From assembly GCA_030913385.1 (NCBI GenBank), contig CP133159.1, positions 3,990,584 through 4,054,583 on the forward strand: a stretch of 64,000 bases of DNA. The letters run 5' to 3'. Position numbers and translations under genes: made by a program. The DNA is from Cytophagaceae bacterium ABcell3. GTDB lineage: Bacteria; Bacteroidota; Bacteroidia; Cytophagales; Cytophagaceae. This document shows, piece by piece, positions 51,703 through 61,068 of this stretch; positions within the stretch are counted from its first letter, which is position 1, and every line of letters starts with the position of its first letter. The notes beneath the pieces are model-generated. The model was given only the letters and a program-made list of their open reading frames with translations, was not told the DNA's origin and did not search any database.

Positions 51703-54700
51703 CACGTCATTGCGAGGAGGAACGACGAAGCAATCTTATCGTCAGGTCTGGTATTAATACATTATGATTGTAGTGCCGATTTTTTATCGGCATGGCTAAG
51801 GTATAAAAGTAGAGAAAGAGCCATAGGCCACACTAGCTCAATAGGTGAATTAAAAAATAATTATTGATTTGTCATAACCTCTAAAAAGCAACCTACACCG
51901 CTTACCCCAACCAGATTGCCGCGGCTTTGTTTCATAAGAAACTTAAGCCTTAAAGTTTAAAACCAAGAACTTTAACAACCACTACCTCGTGCCTCGCAAT
52001 GACGGTTAAATATTGGTTTTCTGCTAACTATAATTCCCCTCCCGTAGTCAATCTTTTAACCCAACTAACCCATTACCCCGTCACGTCTTTGCGAGGAGGG
52101 ACGACGAAGCAATCTAATCGTCAGGTCTGGTATTGATACATTATGATTGTAGTGCCGATTTTTTATCGGCATGGCTAAGTTATGAGTAAAACACAGTCAT
52201 TAAAATCAACAGCCAAAATCAGCGATAACCTCCAAACTGGTAAGAGCCGAAAAGTAGACAAAAAGGATAAGTTAATAATCAGCAGCCCGGTAGCTACTAA
52301 GAGCGGGCGGGGACCCTATGGCTGGCGTGGGCATATTGCGGCTTGTGGGGTGCCGGATTTTTAAAAATGCCGCCATTAAGAACTGCCTTTGACAGTGAAT
52401 CGTCAGTTAAGGCATTTTTCTGGCAGGGAGGGATTGTGCGTTTAGTGCGAGGCAATATGCCTTCAGCCATAGTGTCTTTTTTTGGTTACCTTTTTTGGAC
52501 AAGCAAAAAAGGTAAGAAAAATCGGAGAATGAACCATAGGTTACGTTAGCCCAATGGGTGAATTAAAGGATAATTATTGATTTGTCAGAACCCCTAAAAA
52601 CCAACCTACACCGCTTACCCTAACCAGATTGCCTCGGCATTTTTTCATAGAAGATAAAGCCTTAAAACTTCACCTCAAGAACTTTAACAACCACTACCTC
52701 GCGCCTCGCAATGACGGTTAAGTTTTGGTTTTCTGCTATTTAGAAATCATTATTTAGTATAATCAATCTCCATAGTCAACATATAAACCCATTTCCCAAC
52801 CACGTCATTGCGAGGAGGTACGACGAAGCAATCTCATCGTCAGGTCTGGTATTGATACATTATGATTGTAGTGCCGATTTTTTATCGGCATGGCTAAGTT
52901 ATGAGTAAAACACAGTCATTAAAATCAACAGCCAAAATCAGCGATAACCTCCAAACTGGTAAGAGCCGAAAAGTAGACAAAAAGGATAAGTTAATAATCA
53001 GCAGCCCGGTAGCTACTAAGAGCGGGCGGGGACCCTATGGCTGGCGTGGGCATATTGCGGCTTGTGGGGTGCCGGATTTTTAAAAATGCCGCCATTAAGA
53101 ACTGCCTTTGACAGTGAATCGTCAGTTAAGGCATTTTTCTGGCAGGGAGGGATTGTGCGTTTAGTGCGAGGCAATATGCCTTCAGCCATAGTGTCTTTTT
53201 TTGGTTACCTTTTTTGGACAAGCAAAAAAGGTAAGAAAAATCGGAGAATGAACCATAGGTTACGTTAGCCCAATGGGTGAATTAAAGGATAATTATTGAT
53301 TTGTCAGAACCCCTAAAAAGCAACCTACACCGCTTACTCCAAACAGATTGCCGCGGCTTTGTTTCATAAGAAACTTAAGCCTTAAAGTTTAAAACCAAGA
53401 ACTTTAACAACCACTACCTCGTGCCTCGCAATGACGGTTAAATATTGGTTTTCTGCTAACTATAATTCCCCTCCCGTAGTCAATCTTTTAACCCAACTAA
53501 CCCATTACCCCGTCACGTCTTTGCGAGGAGGGACGACGAAGCAATCTAATCGTCAGGTCTGGTATTGATACATTATGATTGTAGTGCCGATTTTTTATCG
53601 GCATGGCTAAGTTATGAGTAAAACACAGTCATTAAAATCAACAGCCAAAATCAGCGATAACCTCCAAACTGGTAAGAGCCGAAAAGTAGACAAAAAGGAT
53701 AAGTTAATAATCAGCAGCCCGGTAGCTACTAAGAGCGGGCGGGGACCCTATGGCTGGCGTGGGCATATTGCGGCTTGTGGGGTGCCGGATTTTTAAAAAT
53801 GCCGCCATTAAGAACTGCCTTTGACAGTGAATCGTCAGTTAAGGCATTTTTCTGGCAGGGAGGGATTGTGCGTTTAGTGCGAGGCAATATGCCTTCAGCC
53901 ATAGTGTCTTTTTTTGGTTACCTTTTTTGGACAAGCAAAAAAGGTAAGAAAAATCGGAGAATGAACCATAGGTTACGTTAGCCCAATGGGTGAATTAAAG
54001 GATAATTATTGATTTGTCAGAACCCCTAAAAAGCAACCTACACCGCTTACTCCAAACAGATTGCCGCGGCTTTGTTTCATAAGAAACTTAAGCCTTAAAG
54101 TTTAAAACCAAGAACTTTAACAACCACTACCTCGTGCCTCGCAATGACGGTTAAATATTGGTTTTCTGCTAACTATAATTCCCCTCCCGTAGTCAATCTT
54201 TTAACCCAACTAACCCATTACCCCGTCACGTCTTTGCGAGGAGGGACGACGAAGCAATCTAATCGTCAGGTCTGGTATTGATACATTATGATTGTAGTGC
54301 CGATTTTTTATCGGCATGGCTAAGTTATGAGTAAAACACAGTCATTAAAATCAACAGCCAAAATCAGCGATAACCTCCAAACTGGTAAGAGCCGAAAAGT
54401 AGACAAAAAGGATAAGTTAATAATCAGCAGCCCGGTAGCTACTAAGAGCGGGCGGGGACCCTATGGCTGGCGTGGGCATATTGCGGCTTGTGGGGTGCCG
54501 GATTTTTAAAAATGCCGCCATTAAGAACTGCCTTTGACAGTGAATCGTCAGTTAAGGCATTTTTCTGGCAGGGAGGGATTGTGCGTTTAGTGCGAGGCAA
54601 TATGCCTTCAGCCATAGTGTCTTTTTTTGGTTACCTTTTTTGGACAAGCAAAAAAGGTAAGAAAAATCGGAGAATGAACCATAGGTTACGTTAGCCCAAT

Positions 54701-56440
54701 GGGTGAATTAAAGGATAATTATTGATTTGTCAGAACCCCTAAAAACCAACCTACACCACTCACCCCAAACAGATTGCCGCGGCATTTTTTCATAAGAAGA
54801 TAAAGCCTTAAAGTTTCACCTCAAGAACTTTAACAACCACTACCTCGCGCCTCGCAATGACGGTTAAGTTTTGGTTTTCTGCTATTTAGAAATCATTATT
54901 TAGTATAATCAATCTCCGTAGTCAACATATAAACCCAATAAACCCATTTCCCAACCACGTCTTTGCGAGGAGGAACGACGAAGCAATCTAATCGTCAGGT
55001 CTGGTATTGATACATTATGATTGTAGTGCCGATTTTTTATCGGCATGGCTAAGGTATAAAAGTAGAGAAAGAGCCATAGGCCACACTAGCTCAATAGGTG
55101 AATTAAAAAATAATTATTGATTTGTCATAACCTCTAAAAAGCAACCTACACCGCTTACCCCAACCAGATTGCCGCGGCTTTGTTTCATAAGAAACTTAAG
55201 CCTTAAAGTTTAAAACCAAGAACTTTAACAACCACTACCTCGTGCCTCGCAATGACGCTTTAATTCTGTTTTTTCTGCTAATTACATCCCTTTAGTCAGT
55301 ACAACAGAAATCTCCGTAGCCAATCTTTTAAACCAACTAACCCATTTCCCAACCACGTCATTGCGAGGAGGAACGACGAAGCAATCTTATCGTCAGGTCT
55401 GGTATTAATACATTATGATTGTAGTGCCGATTTTTTATCGGCATGGCTAAGGTATAAAAGTAGAGAAAGAGCCATAGGCCACACTAGCTCAATAGGTGAA
55501 TTAAAAAATAATTATTGATTTGTCATAACCTCTAAAAAGCAACCTACACCGCTTACCCCAACCAGATTGCCGCGGCTTTGTTTCATAAGAAACTTAAGCC
55601 TTAAAGTTTAAAACCAAGAACTTTAACAACCACTACCTCGTGCCTCGCAATGACGGTTAAATATTGGTTTTCTGCTAACTATAATTCCCCTCCCGTAGTC
55701 AATCTTTTAACCCAACTAACCCATTACCCCGTCACGTCTTTGCGAGGAGGGACGACGAAGCAATCTAATCGTCAGGTCTGGTATTGATACATTATGATTG
55801 TAGTGCCGATTTTTTATCGGCATGGCTAAGTTATGAGTAAAACACAGTCATTAAAATCAACAGCCAAAATCAGCGATAACCTCCAAACTGGTAAGAGCCG
55901 AAAAGTAGACAAAAAGGATAAGTTAATAATCAGCAGCCCGGTAGCTACTAAGAGCGGGCGGGGACCCTATGGCTGGCGTGGGCATATTGCGGCTTGTGGG
56001 GTGCCGGATTTTTAAAAATGCCGCCATTAAGAACTGCCTTTGACAGTGAATCGTCAGTTAAGGCATTTTTCTGGCAGGGAGGGATTGTGCGTTTAGTGCG
56101 AGGCAATATGCCTTCAGCCATAGTGTCTTTTTTTGGTTACCTTTTTTGGACAAGCAAAAAAGGTAAGAAAAATCGGAGAATGAACCATAGGTTACGTTAG
56201 CCCAATGGGTGAATTAAAGGATAATTATTGACTTGTCAGAACCCCTAAAAACCAACCTACACCACTCACCCCAAACAGATTGCCGCGGCATTATTTCATA
56301 AGAAACTTAGGCCTTAAAGTTTAAACCCAAGAACTTTAACAACCACTATCTCGTGCCTCGCAATGACGGCTATATCCTAGGTTCTGCCAACTACAATCCT
56401 TAATATAACAAAAACCCTCCGTAGGATCTCAATCCAAACT
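51703..56440. repeat. Eight-unit tandem array of a MITE-like element
   Basis: Units begin (CACGTCNTTGCGAGG) at 51703, 52082, 52801, 53514, 54227, 54956, 55354 and 55733; the last ends about 56,440. Each begins CGTCATTGCGAGG (or CGTCTTTGCGAGG) and near its end carries CCTCGCAATGACG, the inverted complement. All carry a hairpin GCCGAT-TTTTT-ATCGGC about 70 nt from the start. Long units (52082, 52801, 53514, 54227, 55733; 713-729 bp) contain a middle segment absent from short units (51703, 54956, 55354; 379-398 bp), i.e. order S-L-L-L-L-S-S-L. Long middles are essentially identical, including a 10-bp hairpin ACCTTTTTTG / CAAAAAAGGT. Each long unit also contains two short overlapping open frames (60 and 68 codons; for example 52182-52364 and 52343-52549) that I regard as non-coding. 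Confidence 0.9.
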
Positions 56441-56459
56441 CCGGCTGGTGCGGGCATGT

Positions 56460-57944
56460 CTACATTTCCAATACCTTAAACTCCACACGCCTATTTTTGG
56501 CTCGGTTTTCTTCACTGTCGTTTTTAACAGCGGGCTTATGCTTGCCGTAACCTTTTGGTACTAACCGTTCCTGACTGATACCACTGTCTTTCAGATAATC
56601 CACAACCGACTCGGCCCGCGACTGGGATAGTTTTTTATTGTATTCATCGCTCCCCCGGTCGTCTGTATGGGCAGATATTTCAAGTACCAGGTCAGGGTTC
56701 TTGTTCATTAACCGCACAACCCGCTTAAGCTCCGCAAATGACTCCTTGCTTAAAGAAGCTGCATCATGATCAAAAAGAATATTATTGAGCCTAAAAGATG
56801 CATCCTTTTTTAATGGCACAAGGGCAATCTCCTGCCTTTCAGCATACACACTTGTGTCTGTCAAATCCAGCCCTTGCGAATCAAAGGCATAGCCTTTCGC
56901 ATTGGCGGAAAACTCGTAAACCTCATTGTCTTTCAGAAAAGCTTTGAAAGTACCCGTTTCAGCATCACTTTCAATCGTATAAACCATATCAGGATCATTC
57001 TTCGCTACAATTTTTACTTGCGCCTGAAGCGGTTCGCCTGTGTCTGCGCATTTCACCAAACCTCTTATCCCTTTCACCTCGTCAGGACGGAAAGCTTCAG
57101 GAATGGGCAAGAAGAAAATACTTTCTTTGTTGTTCGTAGAAGTCGAGGAAAAGTAAATAACATCGCCAGAGGCAGGCACCGTTACCAGTTCGTCATCTTT
57201 TGGAGTATTCATAAAAGCCATAGGCTCTGGTGTTGACCATTTTCCATTGTCGTACCGGGTCATGTACAAGTTGAACCCAGCTTGGTTAACTTCACGGATT
57301 GAAGAAAAAACCAACGTACGTCCATCTGCCATAATTCTAGGATAGGCCTCGCAACCACTATTGACAGGCGACGGCAAAGGTCTTGGTTTTTCAAATTCCC
57401 CATCAAGTTTTTCGGACACGTAAATATCGCAACAATGCTGCCCCATAGGCCCCCGTTTTCCATTTGGCCTCATAAAATAGAGCCTTTTACCGTCAGGGGA
57501 CAAAGAGGGAAAACCTTCGTAGGACGTACTGTTTAAAGGCTTACCGGGGTTGATAGGCTCCGACCATTCTCCATCTTCCAAATGGCTGTACCAAATGTCT
57601 ATTCCCCCTACCCCGCCTTTGATACCAGCGGTAAAAAACAGGGTCGTACCATCATAGGTCAAAAAAGGGCCTCCCAGAAATTCTTTTTCGCCTATAGACT
57701 TGTTTATCGCATCCAAGGCCTCCGGCTCTGACCAGTCTCCCGACTCCGTTTTTCGGGAAGCATACAAGGCCCAACGGCCATCCCGGTCTGACTCAAATAT
57801 CAGCAAATTGCCATCAGCCGAAATGGTAGGTGCAAATTCCGCAAAATAAGGCGTATTAACAGGGGCGCCTAATGATTGCATTTCTTGTGCATTAAGAACT
57901 GTAGAGTAGACAAAAAGAATAGTAAAGGCGAAAATGTATCTCAT
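56460..57944 (-). CDS. PD40/OmpA outer-membrane protein
   Basis: A 494-residue exported protein. Seen: a signal peptide (about 1-19, ending NAQ); PD40 propeller repeats (about 30-300) with TISADGNLLIFESDRDGRWALYAS, LTYDGTTLFFTAGIKGG, SLSPDGKRLYFMRPNG and IMADGRTLVFSS; a carboxypeptidase-regulatory-like insert; and an OmpA domain (about 385-494) with ILFDHDAASLS, ISAHTDDRGSDEYNKKLSQSRAESVVDYL and NRAKNRRVEF. Similar to the 9728-11812 protein but without TPRs. No PorP-like gene is adjacent. Its 3' end adjoins the tandem array (20 nt). Confidence 0.88.
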   Translation of the reverse strand: MRYIFAFTILFVYSTVLNAQEMQSLGAPVNTPYFAEFAPTISADGNLLIFESDRDGRWALYASRKTESGDWSEPEALDAINKSIGEKEFLGGPFLTYDGTTLFFTAGIKGGVGGIDIWYSHLEDGEWSEPINPGKPLNSTSYEGFPSLSPDGKRLYFMRPNGKRGPMGQHCCDIYVSEKLDGEFEKPRPLPSPVNSGCEAYPRIMADGRTLVFSSIREVNQAGFNLYMTRYDNGKWSTPEPMAFMNTPKDDELVTVPASGDVIYFSSTSTNNKESIFFLPIPEAFRPDEVKGIRGLVKCADTGEPLQAQVKIVAKNDPDMVYTIESDAETGTFKAFLKDNEVYEFSANAKGYAFDSQGLDLTDTSVYAERQEIALVPLKKDASFRLNNILFDHDAASLSKESFAELKRVVRLMNKNPDLVLEISAHTDDRGSDEYNKKLSQSRAESVVDYLKDSGISQERLVPKGYGKHKPAVKNDSEENRAKNRRVEFKVLEM

Positions 57945-58082
57945 CTCAATCTTTTATTTCAGAAGGCCAAAGCTCCTGAACTTAAACATGTATTGCTTTA
58001 GGCACAATGGCCGCTACTGAAATACACAACGTTGTAATTTCTTAGGTATTTCAGCAAAGCACTGAACGGTACTGAAAAAGTA

Positions 58083-58373
58083 TTAAGACCCTTCTTCAGC
58101 AGAAATTTTCTTTCTCAGCATCTTTTGAACCAGCAAAAAGCCAAGATATCCAGCTCCCAATCCAAAAGCAAGCATCATTACAAGGTATCCCATCCCTTCA
58201 GAAACCGGATCTACCACCCCTGTACCCGACAGGAACAGGCTGTAGCCCATAAACTCAAAAGTAAACCAGCCCAATACCGCAAAAGCCTGCCATTTGAAAG
58301 GCTTTTCGCCTCCGCTGCTAGCCTCTTTGCCTATTTTTCTGGCAAGAAAGAAAAGTATTATTATTTCTATCAT
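58083..58373 (-). CDS. Small membrane protein, unknown
   Basis: A 96-residue protein with three hydrophobic segments (about 2-11, 31-50 and 63-84) and a charged tail (KMLRKKISAEEGS). No family recognised. It is 11 nt from the CvfB-like gene on the same strand, so probably co-transcribed. Confidence 0.55.
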   Translation of the reverse strand: MIEIIILFFLARKIGKEASSGGEKPFKWQAFAVLGWFTFEFMGYSLFLSGTGVVDPVSEGMGYLVMMLAFGLGAGYLGFLLVQKMLRKKISAEEGS

Positions 58374-58384
58374 TTCTCTAAATA

Positions 58385-59215
58385 TTATGTCAGCACAATC
58401 TTGGATGCTTCCAGTTTAATAAGCCCCCTCTTAAGTAAACCGCCAACCGCCATCTTAAAATTCCTTTTGCTCATGCCTAATTGTATGTAGATATCCTCAG
58501 GACTGCTTTTGTCTGTCAAATGCAGAACGCCATTGTTTTCTTTAAGTTTTTGTTCCAAAATAGCCGTGGCGTCGCTTATGACCTCTTTCTTGTCTGGTGC
58601 AGAAAGCGTCAAGTCTATTTTACCATCGCTACGAAGTTTTTTAACGTAGCCCTCCATGGTACTGCCTACCTCTATATCGCGAAAAACCTCATTTTTATAC
58701 AAAATCCCTCTATACTGCTGGTCTATAATAGCCATATAGCCCAAATCAGTCTTTTCATAAACCAACAAGTTGACCTTTTGTCCCTCGCTTAGTCCCTCAT
58801 GTCCTTTTTGTAAAAAAGCACCCAGCTTCGCAACGCCGATAACCCTACCCGTACGGCGGTCTGATGCGATTTTCACCACATGCCGCTCCCCTACTTGCAT
58901 GAGCCTGTGCTGCTCTGACTTGGGCACCAACAGGTCTTTTTCCAAACCCCAATCCATAAAAGCACCAAACTTACTGGTGTCTTTCACCTCCAGGCAAACC
59001 CAATCCCCAACTTGCCCTGCCGGCTTTAAAGTAGTAGCAACTGGACGGTCTTCGGAGTCCGTATATACAAAAACCTCTACCTCATCGCCCTCTTTCATAG
59101 AAGGCTCTGTGTACTTGTTTGGCAAAAGGACTTCTGTTGTTCCATCGGTCAGATATAATCCGTGCGGAGAACTTCTTTTAACTTTTAATTTATGGTATTT
59201 TCCAGACTCTGGCAT
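58385..59215 (-). CDS. S1-domain RNA-binding protein, CvfB/YitL-like
   Basis: A 276-residue protein. Seen: MPESGKYHKLKVKRSSPHGLYLTDG start, several S1/OB-like segments (VGDWVCLEVKDTSKFGAFMDWGLEKDLLVPKSEQH, GMEGYVKKLRSDGKIDLTL-like), and a C-terminal winged-helix part (DIYIQLGMSKRNFKMAVGGLLKRGLI). This is the layout of CvfB (three S1-type domains plus winged helix). The ATG at 59215 is chosen over one 72 nt upstream. Known CvfB proteins bind RNA and affect gene expression. Confidence 0.88.
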   Translation of the reverse strand: MPESGKYHKLKVKRSSPHGLYLTDGTTEVLLPNKYTEPSMKEGDEVEVFVYTDSEDRPVATTLKPAGQVGDWVCLEVKDTSKFGAFMDWGLEKDLLVPKSEQHRLMQVGERHVVKIASDRRTGRVIGVAKLGAFLQKGHEGLSEGQKVNLLVYEKTDLGYMAIIDQQYRGILYKNEVFRDIEVGSTMEGYVKKLRSDGKIDLTLSAPDKKEVISDATAILEQKLKENNGVLHLTDKSSPEDIYIQLGMSKRNFKMAVGGLLKRGLIKLEASKIVLT

Positions 59216-59332
59216 TTTCTCATGTTTGTTCAAAAATAACAGTTTATCATGAAAGTAAATGCCATTTCTTGCCATCTTTTTACACATGCTTTAAAATAAC
59301 CTCAACAAAGCGGATCCAAAGGCCAATAAAAA

Positions 59333-59974
59333 TTACTTGCCCTTGTTCTTCAACCGCAACCTGAGGTAGAACCTGTAAGTCAAGAAAATGAGTCCCATAA
59401 CAAGCATAACTACAAATGCCGTCACCAACATAGGCCAGGCTGCCGCAATACCTTTTCCGGTATAGTAAAACGGGAACAACAATACTGCATACATAAAAGC
59501 ACACGTAAACAGGTTCATTAAAAAATACTTAAGGAAGTCCATTTGCTCACGACCGGCATAAACCGGAAAAACGGTTTTTATAAAAGGCAGGAACTTTGTC
59601 AAAAAAATAGCCACTTTCTTACCATAGCGATCTAGCAGTTGCCGTATGCGATGTATATAGTGTTTTTTATAATAGTAGCTCTCCTCCTTGGGAAAAGCCT
59701 CCTGCTGTAAGTTAAAACCTCTTTTATAAGCCACCAGGTCACCTATAAAAGAAGCCATGAAGCAGCATATAAAAATCAAACTTATGCTGACATCCAATAT
59801 ACCAGCGCCAGCCAACACCCCCAGCAAAGGCACAAAATAAGATATGCCCGAAATCACCAATCCGTAAAAAGAAGATGTTTCAGAAAAAATTAACAGAGAC
59901 GCAATTCCAAGCACAACAGCTTGTCCCGAAAGGGACATTTGTTGTATAGCCATAAATTCTAAACAGTGCTCCAT
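59333..59974 (-). CDS. DedA family membrane protein
   Basis: A protein of about 213 residues with five or six membrane segments. Seen: ETSSFYGLVISGISYFVPLLGVLAGAGILD near the N-terminus, FIGDLVAYKRG (the DedA GDxxxYxxG-like site), IFLTKFLPFIKTVFPVYAGREQMDFLKYFLMN (the F/Y-x-x-R-x3-P motif region) and a basic C-terminus RFYLRLRLKNKGK. Known: DedA proteins flip phospholipids or undecaprenyl phosphate. The start is uncertain (ATGs at 59998, 59974 and 59953). Confidence 0.82.
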   Translation of the reverse strand: MEHCLEFMAIQQMSLSGQAVVLGIASLLIFSETSSFYGLVISGISYFVPLLGVLAGAGILDVSISLIFICCFMASFIGDLVAYKRGFNLQQEAFPKEESYYYKKHYIHRIRQLLDRYGKKVAIFLTKFLPFIKTVFPVYAGREQMDFLKYFLMNLFTCAFMYAVLLFPFYYTGKGIAAAWPMLVTAFVVMLVMGLIFLTYRFYLRLRLKNKGK

Positions 59975-60026
59975 ACAGCTATAACCATTCACCCACACCG
60001 GATGTTACCCCCTCCTCCTTCAAATG

Positions 60027-60120
60027 TCTGACCGGGATGTTTAAGATGTAAAGATGAAAAAGATAAACACCGGGAGCTTTAACTGTTTTCCCGCCTCAAC
60101 TACCTCTTCATCCTGACTAA
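60027..60120. repeat. Dispersed repeat 1 left of the CRISPR array
   Basis: A segment (CTGACCGGGATGT, GATGTAAAGATGAA, CTCTTCATCCTGAC) that recurs in order at 60491-60600; the inner halves are partly inverted (AAGATGAACAGGAT versus ATCCTGAC...CATC). Confidence 0.55.
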
Positions 60121-60212
60121 CCTAGTTCTGACTAAATAACTCAATCCACCCTAGCTACTCCCACGCAATCCCTCCAAAGTCATGTAAAAGAACCAAGGCT
60201 ATATAAACTTCA

Positions 60213-60290
60213 CCCAGCCCCGGAAGGGGCGAAATGATTATAGAAAAGAAAATCCATATTACCTACACAGCCCTGAAGGGGCGATATTTG
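60213..60290. repeat. Distant BIME of the RAYT-linked REP family
   Basis: GCCCC-GGAA-GGGGC at 60217-60230 and GCCCTGAAGGGGC at 60270-60282, connected by GATTATAGAA, the same composite as at 13952-14014 and 14633-14695. It lies about 330 nt left of the CRISPR array. Confidence 0.8.
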
Positions 60291-60490
60291 GATAATCTTT
60301 AGTTGCACCATCGCGATTAAAGGGGTTGCTTACCCTTTGCTCACTGTAGCCTTTGGCTGCAGAAACGAAATACCAAACAGAACGTATGGCCAAAGGTAGC
60401 CTCTGGCTACCCTAACGCAATATTCAAAGGCTACTTTGGATTTATACGCCATCAGACCCAAAAGACGCTGACGAGTACAGAAACGTAAAT
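60291..60490. other. Repeat-rich intergenic region
   Basis: No gene. It contains GCTCACTGTAGCCTTTGGCTGCAG near 60341 and GGTAGCCTCTGGCTACC near 60395, short dyads related to the one at 2447-2461. Confidence 0.4.
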
Positions 60491-60600
60491 GCCTGAACCG
60501 GGATATAAAAGATGTAAAGATGAACAGGATAAACTGGAAAAGTTTAACTATTTCACCATCTTAACAATCTTTTCATCCTGACAATCATGGTTCTGATTAT
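60491..60600. repeat. Dispersed repeat 2 abutting the CRISPR array
   Basis: A second, better preserved copy of the segment at 60027-60120 (CTGAACCGGGATAT, GATGTAAAGATGAACAGGAT, CTTTTCATCCTGAC). It ends only a few bases before the first repeat and so occupies the position just outside the presumed trailer end. Confidence 0.55.
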
Positions 60601-60605
60601 ATTAT

Positions 60606-60635
60606 TTCAATTCCAGTATGATACGATTAAAGGAT
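60606..60635 (-). CRISPR. Degenerate terminal repeat (R1)
   Basis: Two mismatches against the consensus (CAGTATGATACG instead of CACTATGGTACG). The next spacer is the shortest full one (32 nt). Typical of the leader-distal end. Confidence 0.85.
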
Positions 60636-61027
60636 TGACGAGGCTCTAGATTTTCTAAAGGGAGACAATTTCAATTCCACTATGGTACGATTAAAGGAAC
60701 AGCGTCTTCACATTCTATCTCCACCGGTACATTATTTCAATTCCACTATGGTACGATTAAAGGGTCCGCACCGTCTGTCGTTGCCTTGACCTTAATTACT
60801 ATTTCAATTCCACTATGGTACGATTAAAGGTCCCATGCTTCTTGGTCTATGATGATGAGATCAAAATTTCAATTCCACTATGGTACGATTAAAGGAGTTT
60901 TTCCAGATAGGCTTCTAGTGCTTTCCTGTCCATTTCAATTCCACTATGGTACGATTAAAGGTTTCTGCCGCTGCCCTTCTCTCTTCTTCGGAAAGACATT
61001 TCAATTCCACTATGGTACGATTAAAGG

Positions 61028-61068
61028 TTCCACAATTTTTGTAACTCCCACTATGGTACGATTAAAGG
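61028..61068 (-). CRISPR. Truncated spacer-repeat unit (R8)
   Basis: After R7 (60998-61027) only about 20 nt separate it from an intact 21-nt repeat core (CCACTATGGTACG...AAAGG, 61048-61068); the outer nine repeat bases are replaced by TTGTAACTC. It looks like a roughly 25-nt deletion that removed the end of the spacer and the handle half of the repeat. Confidence 0.85.

Noticed and set aside
52182-56200. Ten recurring 60- and 68-codon open frames in the tandem array
   Set aside because: They are exact copies carried by the repeat unit, overlap each other, have no ribosome-binding site or recognisable domain, and contain the hairpin sequence in frame. A real peptide is possible but unsupported.
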